A program made the translations under genes and the position numbers. The notes beneath the pieces are model-generated. The model was given only the letters and a program-made list of their open reading frames with translations. It did not search any database and had not been told where the DNA came from. DNA of 64,000 nt from Treponema sp. (lineage in GTDB: Bacteria; Spirochaetota; Spirochaetia; Treponematales; Treponemataceae), in the NCBI GenBank assembly GCA_024402475.1, contig JAKSTQ010000005.1, positions 62,001 through 126,000 of the forward strand, read 5' to 3'. Positions 46,383 through 55,913 of this stretch are shown here, in pieces. Within the stretch, counting starts at the first letter, position 1, and each line of letters opens with the position of its first letter.

Positions 46383-47465
46383 ATGAAAAAACTCGGTTTA
46401 TTGATTCTTGCTGCTCTCATGATCACATCTTGTGGTGGAAACAAAGCAGCTAAAGCTTCAAAAACAACAGTAAAACTTGTTACTGATGCTACAGGTATCG
46501 ATGACAAATCATTCAATGCAGCTGCATGGCGCGGTATTCTTGACTTCTATGGTGAAGCAGATGCTAAAAGCCGTGGTACACTTTACGATGTAGTTACATG
46601 TGCTACACAGGATATGTATATTCCTACACTCAAACAGCTTGCTGATGAAGAACCAGACCTCATTATTGCAACAGGATTTACATTTGCTGATGCAATGGGT
46701 GAAGTTGCAGCTGAATATCCTAACCAGAAATTCGCTATTATCGATGTTGACTGGGTAGCAGCTCCAAACGTAATGCAGTTCATGTTCCACGAAGAAGAAG
46801 GTTCTTACCTCGTAGGTGTTGCTGCAGCTCTTCAGGCAAAAGAAGAAGGTGTTTCTAATCCTAAATTCGGATTTATCGGTGGTGTTCCAGGTGCAACAAT
46901 CACAAAATTCGAAATCGGTTATATTCAGGGTATCAAATCAGTATTCCCTAATGCAGAAGTTGTAGATTACTACGCTAACGACTGGGGTAAACCAGAACTT
47001 GCTAAAACACAGGCAAAAAGCTGGTTTGACCAGGGTGTATATGCAATCTTCTCTGCTGCTGGTGGTACAGGAAACGGTACAATCGCACAGGCTAAAGAAA
47101 TGCAGCTCAAAGGAAAGAAAGTTTGGGCTATCGGTGTAGACTCTGACCAGTACGCTGACGGTATCTATACAGACGGAAAATCTGCAGTTCTTACATCTAT
47201 GATTAAGAGTGTAGAAACAGCTACAAAACTTGCTCTTGAAGCAGTTGACGGCGGAAAATTCGAAGGTAAAGTTGTAACACTTGCTCTTAAAGACAATGGT
47301 GTTTCTTACTCTGCTGCAAATGATGAACTTGCTGCATCTGTTAAAGAAGAACTCAAAAAAGTTCAGGCTGACATCATTTCTGGTAAAGTAAAAGTAATGG
47401 GAACTTACAAAGAAGCTCTCGAAGCTGGAATCGCTCCAGAAGGCCTTGGTGCTAAAGACAACTAA
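46383..47465 (+). CDS. pnrA: Purine-nucleoside-binding lipoprotein (BMP/PnrA family)
   Basis: A 360-residue lipoprotein. The start at 46383 is fixed by GGAGG 8 nt upstream; an in-frame ATG 15 nt earlier overlaps that site. A signal peptide ends in ITSC, a spirochaete-type lipobox. The mature protein is a BMP-family binding protein (TGIDDKSFNAAAWRG, PNQKFAIIDVDW, IGVDSDQYADG). T. pallidum PnrA/TmpC binds purine nucleosides. Codon use favours highly expressed codons. A strong hairpin separates it from the transporter genes. Confidence 0.93.
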   Translation: MKKLGLLILAALMITSCGGNKAAKASKTTVKLVTDATGIDDKSFNAAAWRGILDFYGEADAKSRGTLYDVVTCATQDMYIPTLKQLADEEPDLIIATGFTFADAMGEVAAEYPNQKFAIIDVDWVAAPNVMQFMFHEEEGSYLVGVAAALQAKEEGVSNPKFGFIGGVPGATITKFEIGYIQGIKSVFPNAEVVDYYANDWGKPELAKTQAKSWFDQGVYAIFSAAGGTGNGTIAQAKEMQLKGKKVWAIGVDSDQYADGIYTDGKSAVLTSMIKSVETATKLALEAVDGGKFEGKVVTLALKDNGVSYSAANDELAASVKEELKKVQADIISGKVKVMGTYKEALEAGIAPEGLGAKDN

Positions 47466-47478
47466 TTAAGGTTGTTCA

Positions 47479-47520
47479 ATACAGGGATTCCTTTATAAGG
47501 GACCCCTGTATTTTATTTTT
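47479..47520 (+). terminator. Hairpin between pnrA and the ABC ATPase gene
   Basis: AATACAGGG (47479-47487) pairs perfectly with CCCTGTATT (47505-47513). An inner stem (47490-47494 with 47499-47503) closes the loop, and TTATTTTTAA follows. Probably a partial terminator or mRNA stabiliser that lets the binding protein be made in excess of the transporter. Confidence 0.8.
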
Positions 47521-47550
47521 AAACCCATTTTATAAATTCAGGAATTTTTC

Positions 47551-49104
47551 ATGGCTGGTGAAGAAAATGAATATGCAATCGAAATGGTAGGAATTACAAA
47601 AAAATTCCCCGGAGTAGTTGCTAACGATAACGTAACTCTTAAAGTTAAAAAGAATGAAGTACTTGCCCTTTTAGGTGAAAACGGAGCAGGTAAGTCAACT
47701 CTTATGTCTGTTCTTTTTGGTTCTTATGATCCTGATGCGGGATATATTAAGATTAATGGCAGACAGGTTAAAATTAAAAATCCTAACGATGCTACAGCTT
47801 TGGGTATCGGAATGGTACACCAGCATTTTAAACTTGTAAGAAATTATACAGTAACAGAAAATATCGTTCTTGGTATGGAAAGTACCAGCCGTTTTGGTCT
47901 TCTTGATTTAAAGACTTCACGACAGAAAGTAAAAGAACTTTCTGAAAAATATCATCTTAACGTTAATCCAGACGAAAAAATCGAAGACATTACAGTAGGT
48001 ATGCAGCAGCGTGTTGAAATCCTTAAAGTTTTGTACCGCAATGCTGACATTATTATTCTTGATGAACCTACTGCCGTTCTTACACCTCAGGAAATCGATG
48101 AACTTATGGAAATTATCCGTAAGCTTAAGGCTGAAGGTAAGACAATAATTCTTATTACACATAAATTAAAAGAAATCAAAGCAGTTGCCCAGCGCTGTAC
48201 AATTTTGCGCCGTGGTAAATATATTGATACTGTTGATGTAGATAAAGTAACAGAAGACGAACTTGCACAGCTGATGGTTGGTCGTTCTGTAAATTTGAAT
48301 ATAAATAAAAAACCATGCAATCCGGGAGAAGTGATTCTCAAAGTTGAAAATCTTACTGTAAACAATACCCGCGGATTAAAGGCTGTTGATAATCTTAGCC
48401 TTGAAGTTCGAAGCGGAGAAATTCTTGGTATTGCAGGTGTTGACGGAAACGGACAGAAAGAACTGATTTATGCAATTACAGGGCTTTGTGAAATCGAAAG
48501 CGGTACAATTCAGATTAACGGCAGACATGTTGAAAATATGACAATCCGTCAGAGAATTCATGAAGGCCTTGCACATGTTCCGGAAGACAGACATCTTCAT
48601 GGCCTTGTTAATGATTTTAACGTTGCAGAAAACTCTGGCCTTAAAACCTATCATAATTTAAAAATCAGTCCACTTAATTTGCTGATTGATAAAATTACAA
48701 TGCACAACATGGGTGAAAATTATATCCAGAATTTTGATATTCGTGCAGGAGAGGGGGCTCTTACAACTGCAGGAAGTATGTCTGGCGGTAATCAGCAGAA
48801 ACTCATCATTGCAAGAGAAATCGGGCTTGGTTCAAAACTTATTATTTTCTGTCAGCCAACCCGCGGACTTGATGTCGGTGCAATCGAATATATCCGTAAG
48901 AGAATTGTTGAAGAACGTGATAAGGGTGTTGCAGTTCTTCTTGTTTCCTACGAACTTGATGAAATCATGAATCTCTGTGACAGAATTGCAACTATTTCAG
49001 GCGGACGAATTGTCGGTATTTCCAATGCAGGTGAAGTTACAGAAAAAGAAATCGGTCTTATGATGGCCGGTGAAACTTTAGGTTCAAAAGAGGAATCTGT
49101 ATGA
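47551..49104 (+). CDS. pnrC: Nucleoside ABC transporter, duplicated ATPase subunit
   Basis: A 517-residue protein with two ABC domains as in sugar/nucleoside importers (RbsA/YufO type). Domain 1 has Walker A GENGAGKST near 42-50 and IIILDEPTAVLTP; domain 2 has the degenerate GVDGNGQKE at the Walker A position and MSGGNQQK as signature. It energises import through the two permeases downstream. The symbol follows the T. pallidum pnr nomenclature as I recall it; no pnrB-like gene is present here. AGGA lies 7 nt before the ATG. Confidence 0.88.
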   Translation: MAGEENEYAIEMVGITKKFPGVVANDNVTLKVKKNEVLALLGENGAGKSTLMSVLFGSYDPDAGYIKINGRQVKIKNPNDATALGIGMVHQHFKLVRNYTVTENIVLGMESTSRFGLLDLKTSRQKVKELSEKYHLNVNPDEKIEDITVGMQQRVEILKVLYRNADIIILDEPTAVLTPQEIDELMEIIRKLKAEGKTIILITHKLKEIKAVAQRCTILRRGKYIDTVDVDKVTEDELAQLMVGRSVNLNINKKPCNPGEVILKVENLTVNNTRGLKAVDNLSLEVRSGEILGIAGVDGNGQKELIYAITGLCEIESGTIQINGRHVENMTIRQRIHEGLAHVPEDRHLHGLVNDFNVAENSGLKTYHNLKISPLNLLIDKITMHNMGENYIQNFDIRAGEGALTTAGSMSGGNQQKLIIAREIGLGSKLIIFCQPTRGLDVGAIEYIRKRIVEERDKGVAVLLVSYELDEIMNLCDRIATISGGRIVGISNAGEVTEKEIGLMMAGETLGSKEESV

Positions 49105-50249
49105 CAACTGAAAATAAAGCATTAAATAAAAAGAAATCATTTCTTGATATTATGATTCATAACGAGGTTGCGCTTTCTGTTCTTGTTATTTTACTTGGAT
49201 TTTTAGTTGCTACCATTCTTGTTGCATTGATCGGGAAAAATCCTGTAGGTATTTATAAGACCATCATTCAGATTATGACAGGTTATAATTTCAAGAAAGG
49301 AAATTTTAATATCCGTTACGTCGGTGACTGGTTTGCATATTCTATGCCAATGATTCTCTGCGGATTTTCAATGGCATTTGCATATAAAGCTGGACTTTTT
49401 AATGTCGGTGGTGAAGGTCAGTACATTGTAGGCCTAACTGTAGCACAGCTTGTTGCATGTACATTTCCGCAGATTCCTGTTGTTCATACTGCTGTTGCAG
49501 TTTTGCTTGCTGTTATTGCTGCAAGTATCTGGGGTGGAGTAGTCGGATTCCTTAAAGCAAAGTTTGAAGTTTCAGAAGTTGTTTCTACAATTATGATGAA
49601 CTACATTGCATTGTATCTTTCAAGAATTGTTACTATGGCTATTCCTGGAACAAATACATATAAGACTGTGAACTTTCCTGCAACATGTAATCTTCATTCG
49701 GATTTTCTGTATTCAATTACAAACAAGTCAATGCTAGGGTCCGGAATCTTTCTTACAATAATTGCAATTTTTGTTTACTGGATTTTGATGGATAAAACAA
49801 AATTCGGTTATGCACTTAGAGCTACTGGTTTTAATAAAGATGCTGCCCGCTGTTCTGGAATTCCGGTTGTTAATACCATTGTAGGCGGCATGTCTGTGGC
49901 CGGAGCATTTGCAGGTCTTGCGGGTGCAATCGTTGCATTAGGTGCATTCAGTTATGGTCGTGTTCTTTCTGGAATGGATAACTACGGTTTTACTGGAATG
50001 GCTGTTGCACTTGTAGGAAACTGTTCTGCAATTGGAACAACTCTTGCCGGAATGTTCTTTGGGCTTTTGTCAGCAGGTCAGACTTTGATGCAGTCATACG
50101 GAATCCCAAAAGAAATTGTATATCTTATTCAGGGTCTTGTTGTTGTATTCATTGCACTTAAAACAGGTTATAAACTGTTCTTCTCAAATATCAAAAAACG
50201 AAGAGAAGAAAAACTTCTTAATTCTATGAATCAAAAGGAAGGTAAATAA
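49101..50249 (+). CDS. pnrD: Nucleoside ABC transporter permease (first)
   Basis: A 382-residue BPD_transp_2 family permease with about nine membrane helices; GLFNVGGEGQYIVG near 98-111 is the family motif. It overlaps the ATPase gene by 4 nt and the second permease gene by 1 nt. It forms the membrane channel of the importer with the next protein. Confidence 0.88.
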   Translation: MTTENKALNKKKSFLDIMIHNEVALSVLVILLGFLVATILVALIGKNPVGIYKTIIQIMTGYNFKKGNFNIRYVGDWFAYSMPMILCGFSMAFAYKAGLFNVGGEGQYIVGLTVAQLVACTFPQIPVVHTAVAVLLAVIAASIWGGVVGFLKAKFEVSEVVSTIMMNYIALYLSRIVTMAIPGTNTYKTVNFPATCNLHSDFLYSITNKSMLGSGIFLTIIAIFVYWILMDKTKFGYALRATGFNKDAARCSGIPVVNTIVGGMSVAGAFAGLAGAIVALGAFSYGRVLSGMDNYGFTGMAVALVGNCSAIGTTLAGMFFGLLSAGQTLMQSYGIPKEIVYLIQGLVVVFIALKTGYKLFFSNIKKRREEKLLNSMNQKEGK

Positions 50250-51163
50250 TGTCACAGCTGATTTCTTCTTTATCTTCAATTTTTATGATTATCGCACCGA
50301 TTTTGATAACTGCAGTCGGTGGAATGATTTGTGAGCGTTCAGGTGTTGTAAATATTGCACTTGAAGGTTTGATGAGTATTGGTGCATTTACTGCTGCTAC
50401 AATTCATGTGCTTATGGAAAGTGCTGGTTTTGGTTCGTGGGATATCATTATTGCGCTTTTAGGTGCTGCTGTAATTTCCTGTATTTTTACTGTGATTCAT
50501 GCTTATTCTGCAATCACTTTGAATGCGGACCAGACAATTTCTGGAACTGGTCTTAACCTTCTTGCAACTGGTGTGACACTTTTTGCAAGCCAGATTATTT
50601 TTCATGCTGACAGAACTCAGCCTTTCCAGATTGGTATGCTTACTTTACCAAGCGGATTTTATCCGACTTTCTATATTGCAATTGCGGTTGTTTTTGCAAG
50701 CTGGTTTATGATGTATAAAACAAGACTTGGTTTAAGACTGCGTGCCTGTGGTGAACATCCTGATGCCTGTGCTTCTGTAGGTATCAATGTAATCGGTATC
50801 CGTTATTTTGCAACTTTGCTTTCAGGATTTTTAGCTGGTCTTGCAGGCGGTTGTCTTGTTCTTACTAATACAATTCAATATACAGCAAACACTGTAAACG
50901 GTGCAGGATTTATTGCTCTTGCTGCGGTTGCATTCGGTCGCTGGAAGCCAAAAGGCGTTACTTTATCTTCAAGCCTTTTTGGTGTTTCTCTTGCGCTTTC
51001 TGTAATTGCTAAAGATATTTTCCCTGGAATCAATAAAATTCTTCCATCTGAATTTTTCAACATTTTGCCTTATGTAATTACACTTCTGGCTCTTGTTATT
51101 TTCTCAGGAAAGAACTATGCACCAGCTGCAGACGGTAAACCATATGTTAAGGGTGCTTCCTGA
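50249..51163 (+). CDS. pnrE: Nucleoside ABC transporter permease (second)
   Basis: A 304-residue BPD_transp_2 permease with about eight to nine helices, shorter than its partner. CERSGVVNIALEGLMSIGAF near 28-47 is the diagnostic motif. Overlaps on both sides (one base each) imply coupled translation, extending to the HD-domain gene that follows. Confidence 0.88.
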   Translation: MSQLISSLSSIFMIIAPILITAVGGMICERSGVVNIALEGLMSIGAFTAATIHVLMESAGFGSWDIIIALLGAAVISCIFTVIHAYSAITLNADQTISGTGLNLLATGVTLFASQIIFHADRTQPFQIGMLTLPSGFYPTFYIAIAVVFASWFMMYKTRLGLRLRACGEHPDACASVGINVIGIRYFATLLSGFLAGLAGGCLVLTNTIQYTANTVNGAGFIALAAVAFGRWKPKGVTLSSSLFGVSLALSVIAKDIFPGINKILPSEFFNILPYVITLLALVIFSGKNYAPAADGKPYVKGAS

Positions 51164-52380
51164 TGATTGATTCAAAACTTATCCTGAAAATTTTCGAAGC
51201 CTTTTCCATTGAACGCTGGAACGATCTTATAAGACCATTCGATCTTCAGGAAATGGATAAGGCTGCAGAGAAAATGGTTCTTGCTTTTATTCTTGGAAAA
51301 TTTGAAGAGAACGAAGGCAAGACCATTAACTGGAATTATATAATTAATGCCTCATTTTTTGATCTTTTAAAAAAGATTGCTTTGTGCGACATAAAGGCTC
51401 CGGTACAGGATTTGATCAAACAGGAATATCCTGCAGAATTTATGCGTCTTAATGAATGGGTATTAAATCAGTACCGAAATCTCATTAAAGATGATGAACT
51501 TTTTTCTGCATTTACAATTTATATCGGGCAGAAAGCAGGCTCAATTCCAATTTCTGAAAAAGACCGTCATACTCATCATGTTTATCAGGCTGCTCATAAA
51601 TATTCAACTTATCGCGAACTTGAAATGATTAAGCCTGTCAATGAACCTTTACGTTATTCAAAAATCGAAAGTGAACTTAATAAAGAAATTCAGCCATATA
51701 TGGATCTTAAAGGATTGCAGCTTTTAATGACTAAACAGCGTCCATATGAATTTCTTTTGAAAGTTGAACAGCTTCGTTTTCAGCGCAGATGGAATCAGAC
51801 TCCGCGTCTTCCAAATACAAGTGTTCTTGGTCACAGTTATTTTGTTGCTGTTCTTACATATCTTCTTTCAAGAACTGTTAACGAAAAATATTGTGATAAA
51901 CGAATTTACAATAATTTTTTCTGCGGACTTTTCCATGATCTTCCGGAAGCTGTAACTCGTGATATTATCAGTCCTGTAAAACAGGCTACTCAGGAACTTC
52001 CTGTAATTGTAAAGCATATCGAAGACGAAATCGTAAATAAAGAACTTGTTCCTCTTATGGAGGATTTTTATAAAGAAGAACTTGAATATTTTACCAACGA
52101 CGAATTTGAAAACCGAATATCAGTTAACGGCAAAATGCAGGTCGTTGAATATGAAGAATTAAATTCAAAATACAATAATAAAAAATATAATCCTGTTGAC
52201 GGTAAGTTGATTCGCCTTGCAGATCATGCATCAGCGCTTCTTGAAGCAGATATTTCAATCAAGCACGGTGTTACAAGTACACATCTTGAAGGCGGAAGAA
52301 CCAATACTCTTTCAATCTACCCTGAAGGAAAAATCGTAAACGGTATTGATGCCCACGAACTTTTTGCATCAATAACCTGA
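51163..52380 (+). CDS. HD-domain phosphohydrolase, YfbR-like
   Basis: A 405-residue cytoplasmic protein. The C-terminal half carries an HD domain: H224 (LGHSYFVAVL), H258-D259 (LFHDLPEAVTRD) and a later Asp (RLADHASALLEAD). The HDxxExxxxD-PVK arrangement resembles YfbR/HDDC2-type deoxynucleoside monophosphatases. The first 200 residues are helical and unassigned. It is translationally coupled to the nucleoside importer (TGATG overlap), suggesting a role in nucleotide turnover; the substrate is inferred. Confidence 0.75.
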   Translation: MIDSKLILKIFEAFSIERWNDLIRPFDLQEMDKAAEKMVLAFILGKFEENEGKTINWNYIINASFFDLLKKIALCDIKAPVQDLIKQEYPAEFMRLNEWVLNQYRNLIKDDELFSAFTIYIGQKAGSIPISEKDRHTHHVYQAAHKYSTYRELEMIKPVNEPLRYSKIESELNKEIQPYMDLKGLQLLMTKQRPYEFLLKVEQLRFQRRWNQTPRLPNTSVLGHSYFVAVLTYLLSRTVNEKYCDKRIYNNFFCGLFHDLPEAVTRDIISPVKQATQELPVIVKHIEDEIVNKELVPLMEDFYKEELEYFTNDEFENRISVNGKMQVVEYEELNSKYNNKKYNPVDGKLIRLADHASALLEADISIKHGVTSTHLEGGRTNTLSIYPEGKIVNGIDAHELFASIT

Positions 52381-52396
52381 TAGCTGGAGTTTATTT

Positions 52397-53983
52397 ATGA
52401 ATACTGACAGAAAAAGCGGAATTTTATTTCACCCGACTTCAATTTCCGGTACACCAGGAATTGGTACCATCGGAAAAAACGCATACACTTTTGTTGACTG
52501 GTTAAAAAAATCAAAACAGTCTTTGTGGCAGATTCTTCCATTGGGACCAACTGGTTATGGGGATTCTCCATATCAGAGCTTTTCAACTTTTGCAGGAAAT
52601 CCTCTGCTTATTGACCTTGATCTTCTTGTAGAAACAAAAAAGGCAGATGCAAATGATATCGTTCCTCCTGATTATATAAAAAATGAAGGACCGGTTGATT
52701 TTGGAAGCGTTGTATGGTGGAAGGTTCCTGTTCTTAATAAATGTGCTTTATACTTTCTTGAAAACTGTACAAAACAAGACCGCGATGCTTATGAAGCTTT
52801 TAAAAATGATAATGCTGCATGGCTTGATAATTATGCTAATTTTATGAGCATTAAAAACTTCTATGATAGCAAAGCTAAAGAAGAAGGCATTGACGGCATT
52901 AAACAGGTCTGGTTTAATTACTGGCCAAAAGAACTTGCTTCTTGCGATCCTGCTGCTGTTTCAAAGTGGAATAAAGATAACAGCAAAGATATAGAAGTTA
53001 TTAAAGTAATTCAGTTTTTCTTTTTTGATCAGTGGAAAAATCTTAAAGCTTATGCCAATGAAAATGGAATTTCGATTATTGGTGATATTCCGATTTTTGT
53101 TGCTGCTGATTCTGCTGATGTATGGGCAAATCAGAATATGTTCCAGCTTGAAAAAGGCGGCGTTCCAAAAGCTGTAGCTGGAGTTCCACCTGATTATTTC
53201 AGCGCTACCGGACAGCTCTGGGGAAATCCATTGTATGACTGGGATGCAATTAAAAAGACTGATTATTACTGGTGGATCTGTCGTATCAAGAACTGCCTTA
53301 AACTTGTAGATTATGTCCGCATCGATCACTTCAGAGGTTTCCAGGCATACTGGTCTGTTCCGTTTGGTAACAAAACTGCAATCGAAGGTGAATGGATAAA
53401 CGGCCCTGATCATGATCTTTTTACTGCAATTAAAAATGAACTTGGAACTATTCCTATTATTGCAGAAGATCTTGGACTTATTACAGATGAAGTAAAACAG
53501 CTGCGTGATGATTTTAACTTCCCTGGAATGAAGGTTCTGCAGTTTGCTTTTGATCCTAACGAAGCTGGTCATGACGGAATGATAAATGCATTCCTGCCTC
53601 ATATGTATCCACAGAATTGTATCGCATACACAGGTACTCATGATAATGATACAATGCAGGGCTGGCTTGATAAAGCAACTGATGAATCAGTAACTCTTGT
53701 TGCAAAATATATTCTTGGTCGTGAAATTTCTTCAAAAGAAGCCCGCGCATTGTGTAATGATAAAGCTTTGTGTCCGCTTCTTATAAAAACCGCAATGGCT
53801 TCCAGTGCTAATATGACTGTGTTCCCATTGCAGGATGTTTTTGCTGTAGGAAGTGAAGGCCGCATGAATGAACCAAGTACAACAGGAAAAAACTGGAAAT
53901 GGCGTTTTGACCTTAATCAGCTGTCAGATGAAAAAGCAGAAGAACTTGCATTCCTTTCTGAAATGTATGGAAGAAATTTTTAA
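52397..53983 (+). CDS. malQ: 4-alpha-glucanotransferase (amylomaltase)
   Basis: A 528-residue GH77 enzyme. SGILFHPTSISG and LPLGPTGYGDSPYQSFSTFAGNP open the barrel; VDYVRIDHFRGF carries the nucleophile Asp, IIAEDLG the acid/base Glu, and THDNDT the third carboxylate. It disproportionates maltooligosaccharides for glycogen or maltodextrin use. TGGAG lies 8 nt upstream of the ATG. No other glycogen genes are near. Confidence 0.95.
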   Translation: MNTDRKSGILFHPTSISGTPGIGTIGKNAYTFVDWLKKSKQSLWQILPLGPTGYGDSPYQSFSTFAGNPLLIDLDLLVETKKADANDIVPPDYIKNEGPVDFGSVVWWKVPVLNKCALYFLENCTKQDRDAYEAFKNDNAAWLDNYANFMSIKNFYDSKAKEEGIDGIKQVWFNYWPKELASCDPAAVSKWNKDNSKDIEVIKVIQFFFFDQWKNLKAYANENGISIIGDIPIFVAADSADVWANQNMFQLEKGGVPKAVAGVPPDYFSATGQLWGNPLYDWDAIKKTDYYWWICRIKNCLKLVDYVRIDHFRGFQAYWSVPFGNKTAIEGEWINGPDHDLFTAIKNELGTIPIIAEDLGLITDEVKQLRDDFNFPGMKVLQFAFDPNEAGHDGMINAFLPHMYPQNCIAYTGTHDNDTMQGWLDKATDESVTLVAKYILGREISSKEARALCNDKALCPLLIKTAMASSANMTVFPLQDVFAVGSEGRMNEPSTTGKNWKWRFDLNQLSDEKAEELAFLSEMYGRNF

Positions 53984-54013
53984 TTTTTGATTTTAGTGCA
54001 GAAAAATAAAATT

Positions 54014-54604
54014 ATGAAAAAGTGGAAAATGTATCTTGAGTTATATGTAACTTTCTTTAAGATTGGACTTGTAACTTTTGGCGGCGGAATTGCGATGCTT
54101 CCGATTCTTGAACGGGAACTTGTTAATAAAAAGAAATGGATTACAAGCGAAGAAATTCTTGATTATTTTGCAATCGGTCAGACAACTCCAGGAATTATCG
54201 CCGTAAATACAGCAACTTTTGTTGGTTATAAACATGCAAAAGATTTAGGCGGAATTATAGCAACACTTGGAGTAATTTCTCCTTCGTTGATAATTATTAC
54301 ACTCCTTGCTGCACTTGTAGACAGCATAGAACAGATAACCTGGGCTAAAAAAGCTTTGCAGGGAATTAATGTTGCTGTAGCTGCAAACTTAACTTATGCG
54401 TTTATTAATTTTGCAAAAAAGTCAGTAAAAAATATTGCAGGTGTTATAATTTTAATTGTCTGCTTTTCATTGATTTATTTTTTTCATGCACCGGCAGGAA
54501 TTATAATTCCCTGTGCAGCTTTAATTGGAATTGCACAGTATTTCATCACAAAACATAAACAGAAAAAATCAGCTGCTTCAGATAATAAGGAGGATATTCA
54601 ATGA
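54014..54604 (+). CDS. Chromate transporter, N-terminal-type half
   Basis: A 196-residue CHR-family protein with five to six helices. The motif FKIGLVTFGGGIAMLPILERELV and the later GQTTPGIIAVNTATFVGYK are the family hallmarks. The ATG at 54014 gives the usual start; an upstream TTG adds nine unlikely residues. It forms a pair of short half-size genes with the next one, which together equal a full CHR protein. The physiological substrate in anaerobes is uncertain. Confidence 0.85.
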   Translation: MKKWKMYLELYVTFFKIGLVTFGGGIAMLPILERELVNKKKWITSEEILDYFAIGQTTPGIIAVNTATFVGYKHAKDLGGIIATLGVISPSLIIITLLAALVDSIEQITWAKKALQGINVAVAANLTYAFINFAKKSVKNIAGVIILIVCFSLIYFFHAPAGIIIPCAALIGIAQYFITKHKQKKSAASDNKEDIQ

Positions 54605-55185
54605 ATGATCTTCCTTCTTTACTTCAACTGTTTTTAATTTTCTTTTATATCGGATTTTTTACTATCGGCGGAGGACTTGTTGCAATTACACTCATGCAGC
54701 AGCAGATAGTTGAACGAGGCTGGATTACACCAGATCAGTTTTATAATATGGTTGCAATTTCTGAAAGTACACCAGGTCCAATTGGTATCAATATGGCAAC
54801 TTATGTCGGAAATCATTTTTATGGAATTCCTGGCGGAGTAATTGCAACATTTGCAGAAGTTCTTCCTTCGTTAATCTGTATCTTAATCATTGCCAGGATC
54901 ATCCTTAAGTTTAAGGAGAGTGCTCTGGTTAAAGCAGCTTTTACAACTTTAAGACCTGCTTCCACCGGATTAATTCTTGTAGCCGCAGTGAATGTAATTA
55001 CTCTTGTGCTTTTAAATAAGAATATTACAATTGCAGGTTCCGCAGAAGGTCTTATAAATATTTACGCAATAAATACCGCAAACTGCATTTTCTATGCACT
55101 TTGTGTTGCTTCACTTTTTATCTTTAAACTTCATCCGGTTATTTTGATAATTGCCGGTGCAGTTTTTGGAGTGATTTTTTTATAA
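54601..55185 (+). CDS. Chromate transporter, C-terminal-type half
   Basis: A 194-residue CHR-family protein with FYIGFFTIGGGLVAITLMQQQIV and ESTPGPIGINMATYVGN. It overlaps its partner by 4 nt (ATGA), and GGAGG lies upstream at about 54590. The two half-proteins probably assemble as an antiparallel heterodimer, as reported for short-chain CHR pairs. Confidence 0.85.
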   Translation: MNDLPSLLQLFLIFFYIGFFTIGGGLVAITLMQQQIVERGWITPDQFYNMVAISESTPGPIGINMATYVGNHFYGIPGGVIATFAEVLPSLICILIIARIILKFKESALVKAAFTTLRPASTGLILVAAVNVITLVLLNKNITIAGSAEGLINIYAINTANCIFYALCVASLFIFKLHPVILIIAGAVFGVIFL

Positions 55186-55190
55186 AAGGG

Positions 55191-55199
55191 TGGTATAAT
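55191..55199 (+). promoter_or_regulatory. Extended -10 promoter of deoD (leaderless geometry)
   Basis: TGG followed by TATAAT (55194-55199) forms an extended -10 element. The ATG begins 7 nt later at 55207. The -35 region at the expected distance (GTGATT at 55171-55176) is poor, as is normal for extended -10 promoters. Confidence 0.6.
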
Positions 55200-55206
55200 T
55201 TAAATT

Positions 55207-55911
55207 ATGAGTACACATATTAACGCACCAAAAGGTGCAATTGCCGATGCAGTTCTTTTGCCGGGAGATCCTCTCAGAGCAAAATTTATTGCTGAAAATT
55301 TTCTTGAAAACGCTGAATGCTATAACACTGTCCGCAATATGTTCGGGTATACAGGAACTTACAAAGGTAAAAGAGTATCAGTTCAGGGAACAGGTATGGG
55401 ACAGCCGTCTATTTCAATTTATGTAAACGAACTTTTTAATGAATATGATGTTCAGAAAGCCATTCGTATCGGGACCTGTGGTTCAATTGACGAAAATCTT
55501 CGTTGCCGCGATACACTTATTGTAAATGCAGCATGTTCAGATTCCAGTCTTATTACACAGCGATTCGGTTCCCTTCATTTTGCGCCAAGTGCCGATTTTG
55601 ATCTTTTGTATAAAGCATACGAAAATGCAAAAAAACTTGGAATTAAAGCTGTTGTAGCACCATGTATTTCATCTGACCTTTTTTATGATGATAATGAAAA
55701 CTGGCGTATCTGGAAGGAATACGGCGTAAAAGGCGTAGAAATGGAAGCCGCAGAACTTTTTACACTTGCAGCAAAGTTCAAACGAAAGGCTCTTGCAATC
55801 CTTACTGTCAGTGATCATATTATTCTTCACGAAAATACTACAGCAGAAGAAAGAGAAACTACATTTAAAGACATGATGAAGATTGCTCTCGAAACTGCAA
55901 TTCAGGACTAA
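55207..55911 (+). CDS. deoD: Purine nucleoside phosphorylase (DeoD type)
   Basis: A 234-residue hexameric-type PNP. LLPGDPLRAKFIA binds phosphate, RIGTCGSI and VEMEAAELF bind ribose, and SDH near 202-204 supplies the catalytic Asp. It releases purine bases from nucleosides, matching the Pnr importer about 4 kb upstream. No Shine-Dalgarno sequence; the transcript is probably leaderless. manA follows after 2 nt. Confidence 0.95.
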   Translation: MSTHINAPKGAIADAVLLPGDPLRAKFIAENFLENAECYNTVRNMFGYTGTYKGKRVSVQGTGMGQPSISIYVNELFNEYDVQKAIRIGTCGSIDENLRCRDTLIVNAACSDSSLITQRFGSLHFAPSADFDLLYKAYENAKKLGIKAVVAPCISSDLFYDDNENWRIWKEYGVKGVEMEAAELFTLAAKFKRKALAILTVSDHIILHENTTAEERETTFKDMMKIALETAIQD

Positions 55912-55913
55912 TA

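Noticed and set aside
52961..53641. 226-codon open frame antisense to malQ
   Set aside because: It has no start signals, and its composition mirrors the codon pattern of malQ; it is a shadow frame, as are the long antisense frames at 3581-4084 and 33197-33796.
54014..55185. Split chromate transporter as a frameshifted single gene
   Set aside because: Each half has its own family N-terminus, and the second has a GGAGG site and an ATGA overlap; paired short CHR genes are a known natural arrangement.
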